NCBI GenBank assembly: GCA_007449985.2
Contig: VIIQ02000069.1
Span: 340,001 to 404,000 of the forward strand
DNA from: Desmodesmus armatus
Taxonomy: Eukaryota > Chlorophyta > Chlorophyceae > Sphaeropleales > Scenedesmaceae
Reading direction: 5' to 3'
DNA: 64,000 nucleotides
Shown: positions 36,221 through 51,357 of the stretch, in pieces
Position numbering within the stretch: the first letter of the stretch is position 1
Layout of the letters: the number at the start of each line of letters is the position of its first letter
Translations under genes and position numbers: made by a program
Notes under the pieces: model-generated
Seen by the model: only the letters and a program-made list of their open reading frames with translations
Told to the model about the DNA's origin: nothing
The model's database searches: none

Positions 36221-37394
36221 ACACTGCAGCTGTCAAATGGGAAGGGGTTTGGGTGAGGGGAAAGGGTGTTGGGGGTGTTGAACCCTGCTGCTTGCTTCTC
36301 GTCAGGCAGGGTTGTGGGTTGGAAACGCCGCCAACTACCTGCTGGAGGCGGGCTTTAGGGGCAATTAAACCTCGCAGCTGTCGTTGTGGAGAGGGGCGCT
36401 GTTTCTTGCTTGGAGACGGGTTGGCAGGGTTGGGGTCAGGGCCTTGAGCTTGCCTGCCTTTTTCACTGGAGGAGGCTTTGAGGGGAGGTCGCTTTGTGAG
36501 GTGTTTGAGCCGTGTTGCCGCAGGCTTGATGCGGCAGTGCTGGTGGCAGTTTGTGTTACTTGATGTTTGTTTTGGCAGGGGCTTGATTTGAGGCAGCAGT
36601 AGTTATGTGATGAGGGGTTGGCGTCAGGGTTCGTACGGGAATTTGCAGGTGGTGTGTTGGTGTGCACAACAGCCAGCAGTCGGTATCATACAGCCAAATA
36701 CCGCTCAGGCGGTCTGTCATTGGTCCCTGCAGGGGGCAGACAGAAGCGGTCGAAGTGAGCAGCACGATATCGTGCTGTTGTGGTGCGAGGCATGGTGTGC
36801 CTGCCCAGCCCTTGTGCTGCATTCAATGCAAGTTGGCAGGTGTTGGGTGGGGGCAGCAGGTGGAAATGCTTGACAGTTGGCACGATGCAGCTTTTTGTCG
36901 ATGTGTTTCCGTCGGTTCAGCATATCGGACAGCAGCTCGTTTGCAGGCTCTGATGCTTGAGGTGTAACATGCTGGGTTCGCTGCCGTTACATGAGCGGCT
37001 GCGAAGCGTTTGTGTAACATGTCGGGGCTCAGGAACTTCCTGTGACACGTTGACTCACGGTGTGAGGAGCACGTAATGAAGGGATGCAATATGTTTGATG
37101 CTGCAAGCATGCTTTCCAAAGGTCAGGCTGTATTGGGTCCCATGATGTCAGGCACCTCAGCACCTTTCACAGTTGCTTGTGGCAACCGACGCTTCTTTGC
37201 TCAAGGTGATCACCCAGTGCACTAAGGGGGGAGCTGTGAAGAGGGCAGCCCATGATGGGCAGTGCTGAAGACTTTGCAGCCCTTACACAACATCCTAGCT
37301 CTCAATGTCTAGCAGAGACCATTTGATATACTTAGAGCAAAAAATGTAAGAGCAGAGCGCATGCACAGCATCAGTCAGTTGCAACCCTAGTATC

Positions 37395-37535
37395 CTCTGG
37401 CAGCTTCATGTCACAGTTAGCCAAGGGTTTGGGGGGCCCCGAAGCTCGACTAGCCGCATTTGCACATGCATCGGTTCACCACTTCTTTTCGTTGACACAC
37501 ATGGCAGCTTCAGCCTCTGCGATCTTATTACAACA
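37395..37535 (-). repeat. Dispersed repeat, inverted relative of 5815-5955
   Basis: The reverse complement contains AAGATCGCAGAGGCTGAAGC and CGAAAAGAAGTGGT, as in the copy at 5815-5955. Fragment of an unidentified element. Confidence 0.55.
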
Positions 37536-37947
37536 ATCCACTGGCAGCGTCGTACTCACGCTCTGCTCCATGCCCACTGTCCACGCTAGCGTTGCCTCCT
37601 GCAGGCAGCTGCTTGCTTGTTGGCTTGCATGCCGCAATGCACTGCTGGGCTCTGGTATGCCACACCGGGTTTGTAAACTGTAGGACATCCTGCTGTGCAC
37701 TGCCGCCAACCAACACTCAACCTTGCTTCAGTAAAGACAGCAACACTCTGAAGGGCAGTTAGCAGTTGCCAACCAGCAGGGGCGCAAATGTCACTATGGA
37801 TTTGCCACAGCCAGGGGGGGGGGAGCAGGTGGTTGAGAGGCCCTCATTTGAAGATTGCACTGTTGTTGGAGCTTTTGTACTGCTGTTCAACTCCGGTAGC
37901 ACCATCAAGATGATCAGTGTGCCGTCATCACATCAAGACGAGGTTCA

Positions 37948-37979
<32 letters not shown>

Positions 37980-38451
37980 AACGGCAACTGCTGCGGTGAT
38001 GAGCACAAGGCGTTAGAAGCCTTGTCACACTAAGGCATAGCATGCACTGTTGCAGACACTATGGAGGGGAGGGGGGCTGGCGCGCCGGCAATCTATGCGC
38101 GGCAGCCGTGCGTCTTGAATGAGGCTACATGAGTGTGCAGTGGAAGCGTAAGGATAGCTTCTACATTGTTGATGCCCTGTTTGAATGCATGTCCTGCACA
38201 ATGGGCAGCAGCTGTGACTACACTGCCAGTTGCGCCAGGGCAGGGGTTTGGACGAAAAACTGTCAAGCACTGTGCCAGTAACCCCCACCCCCCCACCCCG
38301 GGTCCCAGCCTTTTGTGAACAGTTTACAAGAGAGTTACGATCCCGACCTTCTACTACTATTCTAGCATGACGCGTCCCATCTGACAAGCGCGAGTTACGC
38401 TCCCGCCTTCCAGAGATATTCGCGAATGCCGCTGTCGCGTCACTCCATCAG

Positions 38452-38461
38452 GATATATATA
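38452..38461 (+). promoter_or_regulatory. TATA-like box of the secreted-protein gene
   Basis: TATATATA about 125 nt upstream of the start codon at 38583, in an otherwise GC-balanced stretch. Plausible core promoter, not proven. Confidence 0.45.
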
Positions 38462-38582
38462 CGAGTATGGTTGTGTACTCATATCATAAATATCTGTCAA
38501 CTCCATCCATCAATCCACATTCGTCGTTTTCACGTCCCATCGGTTCTGCTTCGACCGCACCTCCGACACGCTCCAACACACC

Positions 38583-40229
38583 ATGAAGCTCAAGCTTTTC
38601 ATGGTCCTCGTCGCTTTGGCTGGCGTTATGGCTGTGCCGTTCCCCAGCCCGAAGTACAATGGATACCCTCTGGACTGGTGCCTGGACTTCGAGGCCAATT
38701 GCGGTATGCCAGCTGCTGACTACTACTGCAAGCTGCGCGGCTTTCCCGGCGCATCATCGTTCAAGGGACCTGTGCGTCTTGCCCACGGTGAGCGATGAAA
38801 GGATCGTGTACAGCTACGCTGACAGGCGACATGACTGACAATCATGAACGCGCCCCAGACAGGCCGCAGCTGGACGCAAAGTCGGGGCTTGCAATACCGT
38901 AGCATGAGTACGGGTTGTTGCAATTGCTGCCTTTGGCCTGCCTGCGAAGGGTAACCCTTCGCTACTGGCAATGGCAAATCGCCGCATGATGTACTACATA
39001 GTGTGATTCCATTCCACTGTCATGATGACAGGCCATGCCACGGCGTGCTGTGGCGAGGGCCATGCAACCCACACGCCCACCAGATCTGCTCATTCTGCTG
39101 CTGGCTGCAATGCTGCAACAACTGCATCTACCCATTTTGCAGGCACTACCGTCGTCGCCAAGACTGGAGGCACTTGTGACACTGCGCTGCATGTATGCGA
39201 CACCTTCAAATCCATCGACTGCAAGTCAGACAAGGTCATGTTCTGGAATCCACAGTTCAAGGGGGGGGGGGTTAAACCCTAAACCCTAAACCCTAAACCC
39301 TAAACAGTTCAAGGGGTATCCTGTGGATGTCTGCCTCGACTTTGCAAGTCAGTGTTTCCAGCCCACTGCCGACTACTTTTGCACTCTCCAGGGCTTTGCT
39401 AGTTCCTCTAACTGGAAGGGCCCTGTGAAGGTGACAGACCGCAAGACAGTGCTGCCGAAGCGGGGTCAGACATGCACCCCTGAGGTTCATGGGTGAGACA
39501 CCTTTGAGTACATTGAGTGCTCTCCCTGAATCTTGGATCACCTTGGAGGTGCAGATGTGTGCTGCTGAAGTTTGGGAGTTGCAAGGAGCAGATCAGACCT
39601 GTCCAGAGCCTGTGGTGGGCATGGCCCCTACAAATTTGGACTGATACATCAATGACACTAGTGGCTGTTCAACAGGGGGGCCCCTATTGTGGGCAGTTGC
39701 AACTAAAGCAGTCATATGCCATACGCCAAGGCTTGCATTCATGCACTGCGTCCTGAGTCAGGACTCGTGCATCAGCCTGCTGAGACAGTGGCCAATCAAG
39801 TGTGACTATAATGGTGGGGTAAGTGGCTTACCAAGCTGCAGAGGTTGTGTTTTGATGCTGTCATTATGTCTGTGCTTGGATGCCATCTGAATGACTCAAC
39901 GATCATCAGTACTACCAGTGGTTTTGCCGACACTGTTTGTTTGGGGTGTTAGACCCTGGTGACCAGGTTGCCGCTGAAAGCTCAGGGTGCCGCATGTGTT
40001 CACAACATCTGCTCCCAGCTGTTGTGTGATGGGCGCCAGCTTCCTTGGTGACTTGCTTGTACATGACATTGACCTGATGAAAAAGCCAAGCAATGCTGTG
40101 GCACGAGCACACCGCAAGATTTGGTGTCCATTTTACAACCCAGCGCGGTGCTGCCACCCCAATGAGTGCTGCGCCCGTTGCATACTGATCAGCAGAACAC
40201 GGTCACAAAGAAGCGGAGGTTTTGGGAGG
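38583..40229 (+). CDS. Secreted two-domain Cys-rich protein, interrupted by a telomeric insertion; 3' end uncertain
   Basis: Exons 38583-38787, 39143-39270 and 39308-39492, with a candidate fourth, 40019-40229. The start MKLKLFMVLVALAGVMA is a signal peptide. Two homologous domains follow: YPLDWCLDFEANCGMPAADY with YCKLRGF in exon 1, and YPVDVCLDFASQCFQPTADY with FCTLQGF in exon 3, each ending in ..FKGPV or ..WKGPV. Such C-x6-C-x4-AD-Y/F-C-x4-GF units occur in secreted plant and algal proteins; their function is unknown to me. Between exons 2 and 3 lies a CCCTAAA-repeat insertion flanked by a 13-bp direct repeat. Removing 39271-39307 as a GT-AG segment keeps the frame; reading through meets stops. 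The fourth exon (Cys-rich, FYNPARCCHPNECCARC) fits by phase only. The end of the gene is not established. Confidence 0.6.
39265..39316 (+). repeat. Interstitial telomeric (CCCTAAA) insertion with 13-bp direct repeat
   Basis: A G run and about four CCCTAAA units lie between two copies of ACAGTTCAAGGGG (39252-39264 and 39304-39316) inside a coding exon. This looks like repair of a break with telomeric DNA. The segment 39271-39307 begins GTTAAAC and ends AAACAG. Confidence 0.85.
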
Positions 40230-41417
40230 GTCAGGATGTGTGTGTGTGGGGGGGGGGGGGGGGGACTGCTGCCAGCTTTTTTTCTGGGTAAGGATAGCTT
40301 GGTTTGAGGCAGGGTTGTGGGGCAATGGACAGGACAGCACGTAGAGACGTTGCTTTTCCAATGAGGGGTTGCGGGGTTGCTTGATTGGCAGCAAATGGGC
40401 AGCAGATGGGTGATGCTGTTGCGGCGCATGGTGGTTCGGGTGTTTTTGGTGGGATTGTATGGATGGTGTGGCAGTCACTGTTCAAGTTAAGTTGAATCTA
40501 CTACACACCCCCTTGGTGTAGTTACGCTATATAATTTCTTCCATTAGCCTGACTGAGTGTGGCGGCCGGTAACGTGCAGTCTGGCGTCAAATCTCAGAGC
40601 TGACTGTTGTTATGGGTCCTGGTGGCAGGCACATGTTGCAGCGAGCTCAGCATTGGTATTTGCTCCGCATTGCTTTCCTTGTCCCAGCGTGGGTGCCAAC
40701 CCAGGGGCCCTGGCCGCCAAGGCAGCCCCAGAGAGGGAAGTTGTGGGCGAGGAGGGTTTGTCTCGCCGCCTTTTGTTGCTTCAGTGTTACGAACAGATTG
40801 CTTGTGGGGCTTCAATCTTCTCAGGTGTAACATGCAAGGGTGTGTTTATGCACATAGTAACATAGTTGCAGACTGGGCTGGGGGTCCAAACTGCCAGGCT
40901 TAATTGCTGCATGTGCTCGCCTGCAGCTGCTGTTCAGGATGAGAAGACAACTAATTCTTGAGACGTGCAGCGGCTGCTGGTGTTGCTGGCTGGCCTGCTG
41001 GTTTCTGGGGCATCATGCAAGGGTTAGTAAACACACAGGACGGTACAGTGTCACGGCGCACTGTGCGGATGTTCGACTAAGTGTTTGATCTGTTCAAAAC
41101 TGAGTCGTTCCCTCGTGCGATGTGACTCCATTCACTCGGCCGTCCGTTCAAACCGCAGATTACTAATCATGTTATCATCCTCCGTCTTGTGTGAAGGGCT
41201 GTCCAGATGCCTCCATACGAGTATAAGACTGTCCTGTTGAAGAGAGAAGCGACTCAGGCAGCATCAACTCCGCTAGGCAGGCAGCAGCAGCAGCATCAAG
41301 CAGTAGCAGCAGCAGCTGTACAACTTGTTACTATCTCCTGCTCACGAAAATCCATCTTGAGCCTAAGTAGTACCTATTTGTATCTTGCAAGCACTACCAC
41401 ATATCGTGTGAAGCAGC
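40230..41417. other. Intergenic region or 3' part of the secreted-protein gene
   Basis: A poly(G) run lies at 40248-40264. A weak open stretch, 40690-40840, after an acceptor-like CCCAG, could be a further exon but shows no conserved motif. Contains copy 2 of the 46-bp element. The segment just before 41418 should hold the TRM61 promoter. Confidence 0.35.
40489..40545. repeat. Dispersed 46-bp element, copy 2
   Basis: 40500-40545 matches 3193-3238 at 45 of 46 positions, and the upstream flank is partly shared. A more distant relative (ACACCCCCTTGGT .. TTCTTCC.ATT.GCCT) lies at about 62107-62150. Confidence 0.6.
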
Positions 41418-47082
<5,665 letters not shown>

Positions 47083-47531
47083 CTATATCCTAGTGTCGCT
47101 GTGTGAGATTGATTTCAAGTGTCGGTGTGTGTGGAGGAGGGCCAGCCTGGCCAGCCTCAAGGCTTCAGAATCATGAATTGTGAAAAATGAACGCAGTCTG
47201 CTTTGAAAACAACTTTTTGGTTGTTGAAGGGGAGTCTTATAAACACACTTTTCGAGTTGCAAAGGCTCAGCCATGCGGTGGAGCATCATGTGCAGCTGCA
47301 GTCAAACATCAAGAGGGGTTGTCCAGGGGTGCAGCCCTTCGTCGACACTGCTAGAAGCAGACAATGAAAGGGCACGAGCTGATGTGGCAGGAATCCCTCC
47401 CTCGTGAGACGTTTCTCTGAGTCTTATACTTATCTCTTTTGAGCAGCTGATCCATCATTATCAGATCAGCACAAGCGCCTGCATCACATCATCTTCCTGG
47501 CCGTTGCACAGTTATTATTGACTGTTGAGAG
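47083..47531. other. Short intergenic region between TRM61 and the queuosine-salvage gene
   Basis: 449 bp between two genes of the same strand. Must hold the TRM61 3' end and the QNG1 promoter. No TATA box or clear TGTAA was seen. Confidence 0.4.
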
Positions 47532-50500
47532 ATGCCGGGAGTGCCAAAACCGACTGTGCTGGACACCGTCCATAGGTAGGCAGGGGCTGGCATTGACTGC
47601 TTGGGACTCATCCACTCATGGTGCCATAGAAGCAGTCAGCCATGATGGTTGTTCCTGCAACCAAGTGCAAACTTGATTCAGCATGTATGGGGGTGGCCAT
47701 CTACTGCTCTCAGGGCCATGCCACCAAGGCACTCTATGCCTTTCCTGCCGTGGCTCAGTCATGCATGACACACAACGCATGACGCATGTTGCATCTTCAC
47801 CTCACCATGATTCCATTACTCAAGCGCTTGCAGCAATCTCTGCATGCTTTGTGATTGTTGTAGCATGCAAATCTCCCCCCCCCTTACTGCCACATCACCA
47901 AAGCTTAGCCAGTTTGGGCTGCTGTTGCTGCTCTTCTACTGTTCAACTTCCCTCCTTGCTTTACACTCACGTGTAGCTCCTGCAAAGCAGTTGTTGAGGC
48001 TCAGCAATGTGTGTCCCTTGTTCCTAATGTGACTGCTGTGCGTGCTCAAGCACTGCCTCTTTTGCAGTGTGCTTGTCTGATGGGTGCTGTTCTCTGCTGT
48101 TCGCTTCTGCAGTTCCTGCAAAGCAGATGTCGATGCTCAGCAGTATGTGGCTCTTCCACTCCAACCGTTTTTGTCTTGCCGTTTGCAGCTCGTGCAAGGC
48201 TGTTGTTGAGGTTCAGCAGTATGTGTCTCTGGTCCCTGAGGCCATCCAGTCATATGCAGCACAGCTGGATGCAGCAGCAGTGAAAGCAGCAGGAGCCAAG
48301 TCGGGCGTTATGTTCCCCATAAAATTTGACAACCAAGAAGCAGAGGTGGGTGTCCAGTGTGTGCTGGGCAGGGGCGAAGGGGGGGGGGCGCTGAGGGCAA
48401 AGCATCCATGCAGGGGCAGCGGTTTTTTGGGGGGGGGGGGGGGCTGAGGGCAAAGCATCCATGGAGGGGAGGGGGGGGGGGGGTGACACAAGGGGGGGGG
48501 GGGTCTGCGCAGCTGGATGGGGGTTTGCAAAAGCAGAAAGGGTGTGTGTGTTTGTGTGTCAGCGCAGCTGCATGCGGCAGCATTGAAAGCGGCGCGTGCT
48601 GAGTCTGGCGTCATGTTCCCCGTCACGTCTGACTAGCAGCAAGGGGGGCGCAGGGATGGGGGTGCGTCTGAGTTCCTATGCCTCTCTCCCCTGATTCCTG
48701 CCCCCTGCACGCGCCACTTTCACCCCACCATATTTTGGGCGTCCATCGTCAACCCCTGTTCACACCCCTGATGTGACCTGAAGCCATAACAGCATTGCAC
48801 TGCACTGCGGTGGTTTGCTCCACACCAATCTAATGAATGATGTACAGGTACGTTCCTGGCCCTGTACCATCTGTTGACCTTTGACAGTCAAGGGTTGTTA
48901 GTAGCATCGTGGCTACAACACCCTGCTGAGCACCCCTTCCCCTTCGCCCCCCCCCCCCACCTGCACACATGCACACACTCGCCCATGTACATCCCTTACA
49001 GCTTTAATGGGAATTGCAGTATGCGACAACTGCTCTTGCCCTCCCTCCTCCTCCCAACACACCAGGTCACCTTCCTGGCTTTGTACCACTTGTTAGACTT
49101 TGGCAGTGGCTATGACGCCCTGCTGCGTGCAAGCAGCGCCAAGAGAGGGGGGCGGGGGGGGGGGGGGGGTTGAAGAGAGGAGGATGTGGGCCATGCTTTT
49201 GGGGAGCTGACAGTGACGATGAAAGGGAATCACATCTTGACAATGTGTCCTGCTCCCCCCCCACACACACACATATAATGCAGGTCACCTTCCTGGCTTT
49301 GTACCACCTCCTGGACTTTGGCAGTGGCTATGACGCCCTGCTGCGTGCAAGCAGCGCCAAGAGGGGGTGGAGGGAGACCATCCAGTACGGCTGCTTTGGA
49401 CTGGCACTGGCGGCAAAGAGGTGGGCGGGGCCATGGGTGCTATGGCATGGACTCAGTCCACCAAGCCATATTTGTTATTGAACCTGTGTCAGATGCGTCC
49501 TGGCTGTTGTGTTTTTGTGGGGGGGGGGGGGCTTGCTTTGCAGCAGTGTCTGTGCTGTCTTGATTGCGGTCTCTGTATGATATGTTGTTATGTCCAACCT
49601 GAACTGGAACAACAACTGTTAATGCCTTGCCCTATGCGTGTGATGCAGATTGGATGGTCTTTGGATGCGTGCGTTCTCCCTGTACAACCTTCACACAGCC
49701 TTTGTCTTTGACTCAAAAGTGGAGCAGGAGCTGCAGCCAGGCATCACCATCAGCAAGGCGGTGAGTGTTGGAGTTGGCTGTTTTGTGTACGCGCCGGTGC
49801 TTGTTGGGGCTTCACAGCAGCAGCTGGTATCACCGTGAGCAAGTTGGTGTGTGAGCACGTTGGTGTGTGACACCCGGTCTGTTCCAGGTGCTTGAGGTTT
49901 TACTACTTTCAGCTTGTGCAGTCTCCTGAACCTCTCTTGTAATCTGAAATCCTTCTTACTTTATTACTAATTACTTGTTGTGCTGCCTGTGCAGGGTCCC
50001 CTCGCCCCTTTGGCTCAGGCCATCCACAGTGCCATCGTGGAGACAGGCAAGGCCCTTGAAGTTGCAGGTGCCAAAAGCCTGGGCAGCTTGATAATCGACC
50101 ACCTGGATGGATTGAAAGCAGCAGGGTGAGTGAAATGAAATTGCATCCAACGGGTATATGTCTATGTGTGCCAGAGGGGGATTTGGAGCTGGGGGTTGGG
50201 CACATGTCTGGTCTGGGGTGACATGTGGTACTACCACAAAGTAAGTGGTGTTTCTTCATTGCATTGTGCTGTGCTGTGCCGTGCTGTGCTGGGCAGGAAG
50301 CCCCTCACTGCAGCCTCGCTGGTTGAGGAGCTCTCTGACACCATACCAGGCTTCCAAGACAGTGCCCTCTTCACACCACCACCACCACCAGCAGCAGCAG
50401 CGGCGGCGGCTGAGGAAGGCGGCAGCAACGGCGACGGCAGCAATGGCAGCAATGACGGCGGCAATAGTGGCAGCAGTGGCAGCATGAAGGTCGTGTTTCT

Positions 50501-51274
50501 TCGCAAGGCGCAGGCATTGGCAGCAGAGCTGGCGTTGCGGTTTGGGCGGGAGGATGCCCGCTTCGCGTTTGACGACACAGCCAAGCTGACTGCTGACTCA
50601 GGTATGTGCCATTGCTGCTGGCAGGGATGCGGTGCATGAGGGTTGTGGACTAGCGCTATGATTTGGGCGGGAGGATGCACGCTTTGAATTTGAATACACA
50701 GCCAGCCGCCAGCTGCTGACTCAGGTGTGTACATGCTGCAAGGCATGTTGCGGTGTATCTGTGCCAGTTCTGGCAAAATTCCAAAAGAAACGTCCAGCTA
50801 AGCGCTGCATTAGGCGCTGCAGTTCAGTTGGATTCAGTTTTAGAGTAATGCTGTTGCACTCCATGCGCTGTCTTGAAATAGTTGTGTGAGTGTCGTGTTT
50901 CCTGCCCGCAATCAGGTGCCACCCTCCCAGCCGTCCTCAACAAGTTGGGCCTCATCAGCTACTCAGACAGCCTCACAGCAGCCCTGCAGCAGCAGCAGCA
51001 CCAGCTGCCCTGCGGTCCTGAGGAGAGGGCCCTCAGGGCGGCAGCAGTGGCAGCAGTGGACGCTGTGGTGGCAGCAGCAGCAGCAGCAGCAGCAGCAGGG
51101 TCGCCGGCGGCTGGCAGCAATGACGGCAGCAGTGCTGGGGTTGTGTCGTTCTCTGCGCATGAGTTGAGCTGTTACTTGTTGGCTCAGGTCAAGGAGGATG
51201 AGGAGAGTGGTGGTGGGTTGAGGTTTGAAGGGGAGGTGCTGTGCCCGCACACCACCCTGGAGACAACAGCATAG
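47532..51274 (+). CDS. QNG1: Queuosine-salvage (DUF2419) protein, queuosine-5'-phosphate N-glycosylase-like
   Basis: Characterised family members hydrolyse queuosine 5'-phosphate to free queuine, which tRNA-guanine transglycosylase then inserts at the wobble position of GUN-anticodon tRNAs. Exons: 47532-47575, 48189-48345, 49284-49420, 49649-49760, 49995-50125, 50297-50601 and 50916-51274. All phases agree, giving 414 aa. Seen: MPGVPKPTVLDTVHSSCKAV, AAGAKSGVMFPIKFDNQEAE, ALYHLLDFGSGYDALL, GPLAPLAQAIHSAIVETG, SLVEELSDTIPGFQDSALF, VVFLRKAQALAAELALRFG, FDDTAKLTADSGATLPAVLN, LGLISYSDSL and a final EERALRAAAVAAVDAVV helix. This order matches the Q-salvage fold. Two low-complexity inserts (Pro/Ala/Gly/Ser after SALF, Ala/Gln near the end) look lineage-specific. 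Family assignment is good; activity is inferred. A TGTAA lies 79 nt past the stop. Confidence 0.85.
47980..48165 (+). repeat. Two decayed duplicates of the start of QNG1 exon 2
   Basis: TCCTGCAAAGCAGTTGTTGA GGCTCAGCA.TGTGT (about 47981-48020) and a second copy at about 48112-48160 repeat the true exon start at 48189. Period about 70-130 bp. Confidence 0.75.
48555..48635 (+). repeat. Decayed duplicate of the end of QNG1 exon 2
   Basis: GCGCAGCTGCATGCGGCAGC .. GGCGTCATGTTCCCC repeats the exon 2 end (48255-48330), with TGA and TAG stops in the copy. Confidence 0.75.
48846..49160 (+). repeat. Two decayed duplicates of the start of QNG1 exon 3
   Basis: The acceptor and start that encode TFLALYHLL.F are present at about 48846-48895 (short) and 49063-49150 (long, through RASSAKR), before the true exon at 49284. 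The long copy runs into a poly(G) tract. Confidence 0.85.
50660..50727 (+). repeat. Decayed duplicate of the end of QNG1 exon 6
   Basis: TTTGGGCGGGAGGATGCACG .. CAGCTGCTGACTCAGGT repeats the exon end at 50540-50601 with its donor. Confidence 0.8.
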
Positions 51275-51352
51275 TGACCTGGGACGTGTGCACAAGTGTG
51301 CACACACGTGGAAGTTGATTGCGTATCGTCATTGCTTTGAAGGCCATAAGGG

Positions 51353-51357
51353 TGTAA
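51353..51357 (+). terminator. TGTAA polyadenylation signal of QNG1
   Basis: TGTAA 79 nt past the stop codon, on the sense strand. Confidence 0.6.

Larger units (their letters stand above)
36221..38582. other. Intergenic region with a duplicated RAD23 3' end
   Basis: Just after the RAD23 stop, 36320-36385 repeats the last codons and stop (CCAACTACCTGCTGGAGG .. TAA) and the start of the 3' UTR. TGTAA signals occur at 36963-36967 and near 37012. A dispersed repeat lies at 37395-37535 and a CTG run at 37950-37978. No protein gene was recognised. A TATA-like TATATATA at 38452-38461 precedes the secreted-protein gene. Confidence 0.45.

Noticed and set aside
36365..36667. Minus-strand 100-codon frame behind RAD23
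   Set aside because: Low-complexity Ser/Thr/Asn composition, no homology blocks, lies in the RAD23 3' flank.
40607..40903. Possible extra exon or gene after the secreted protein
   Set aside because: An acceptor-like site is present, but there are no conserved motifs and no evidence for linkage; left as intergenic.
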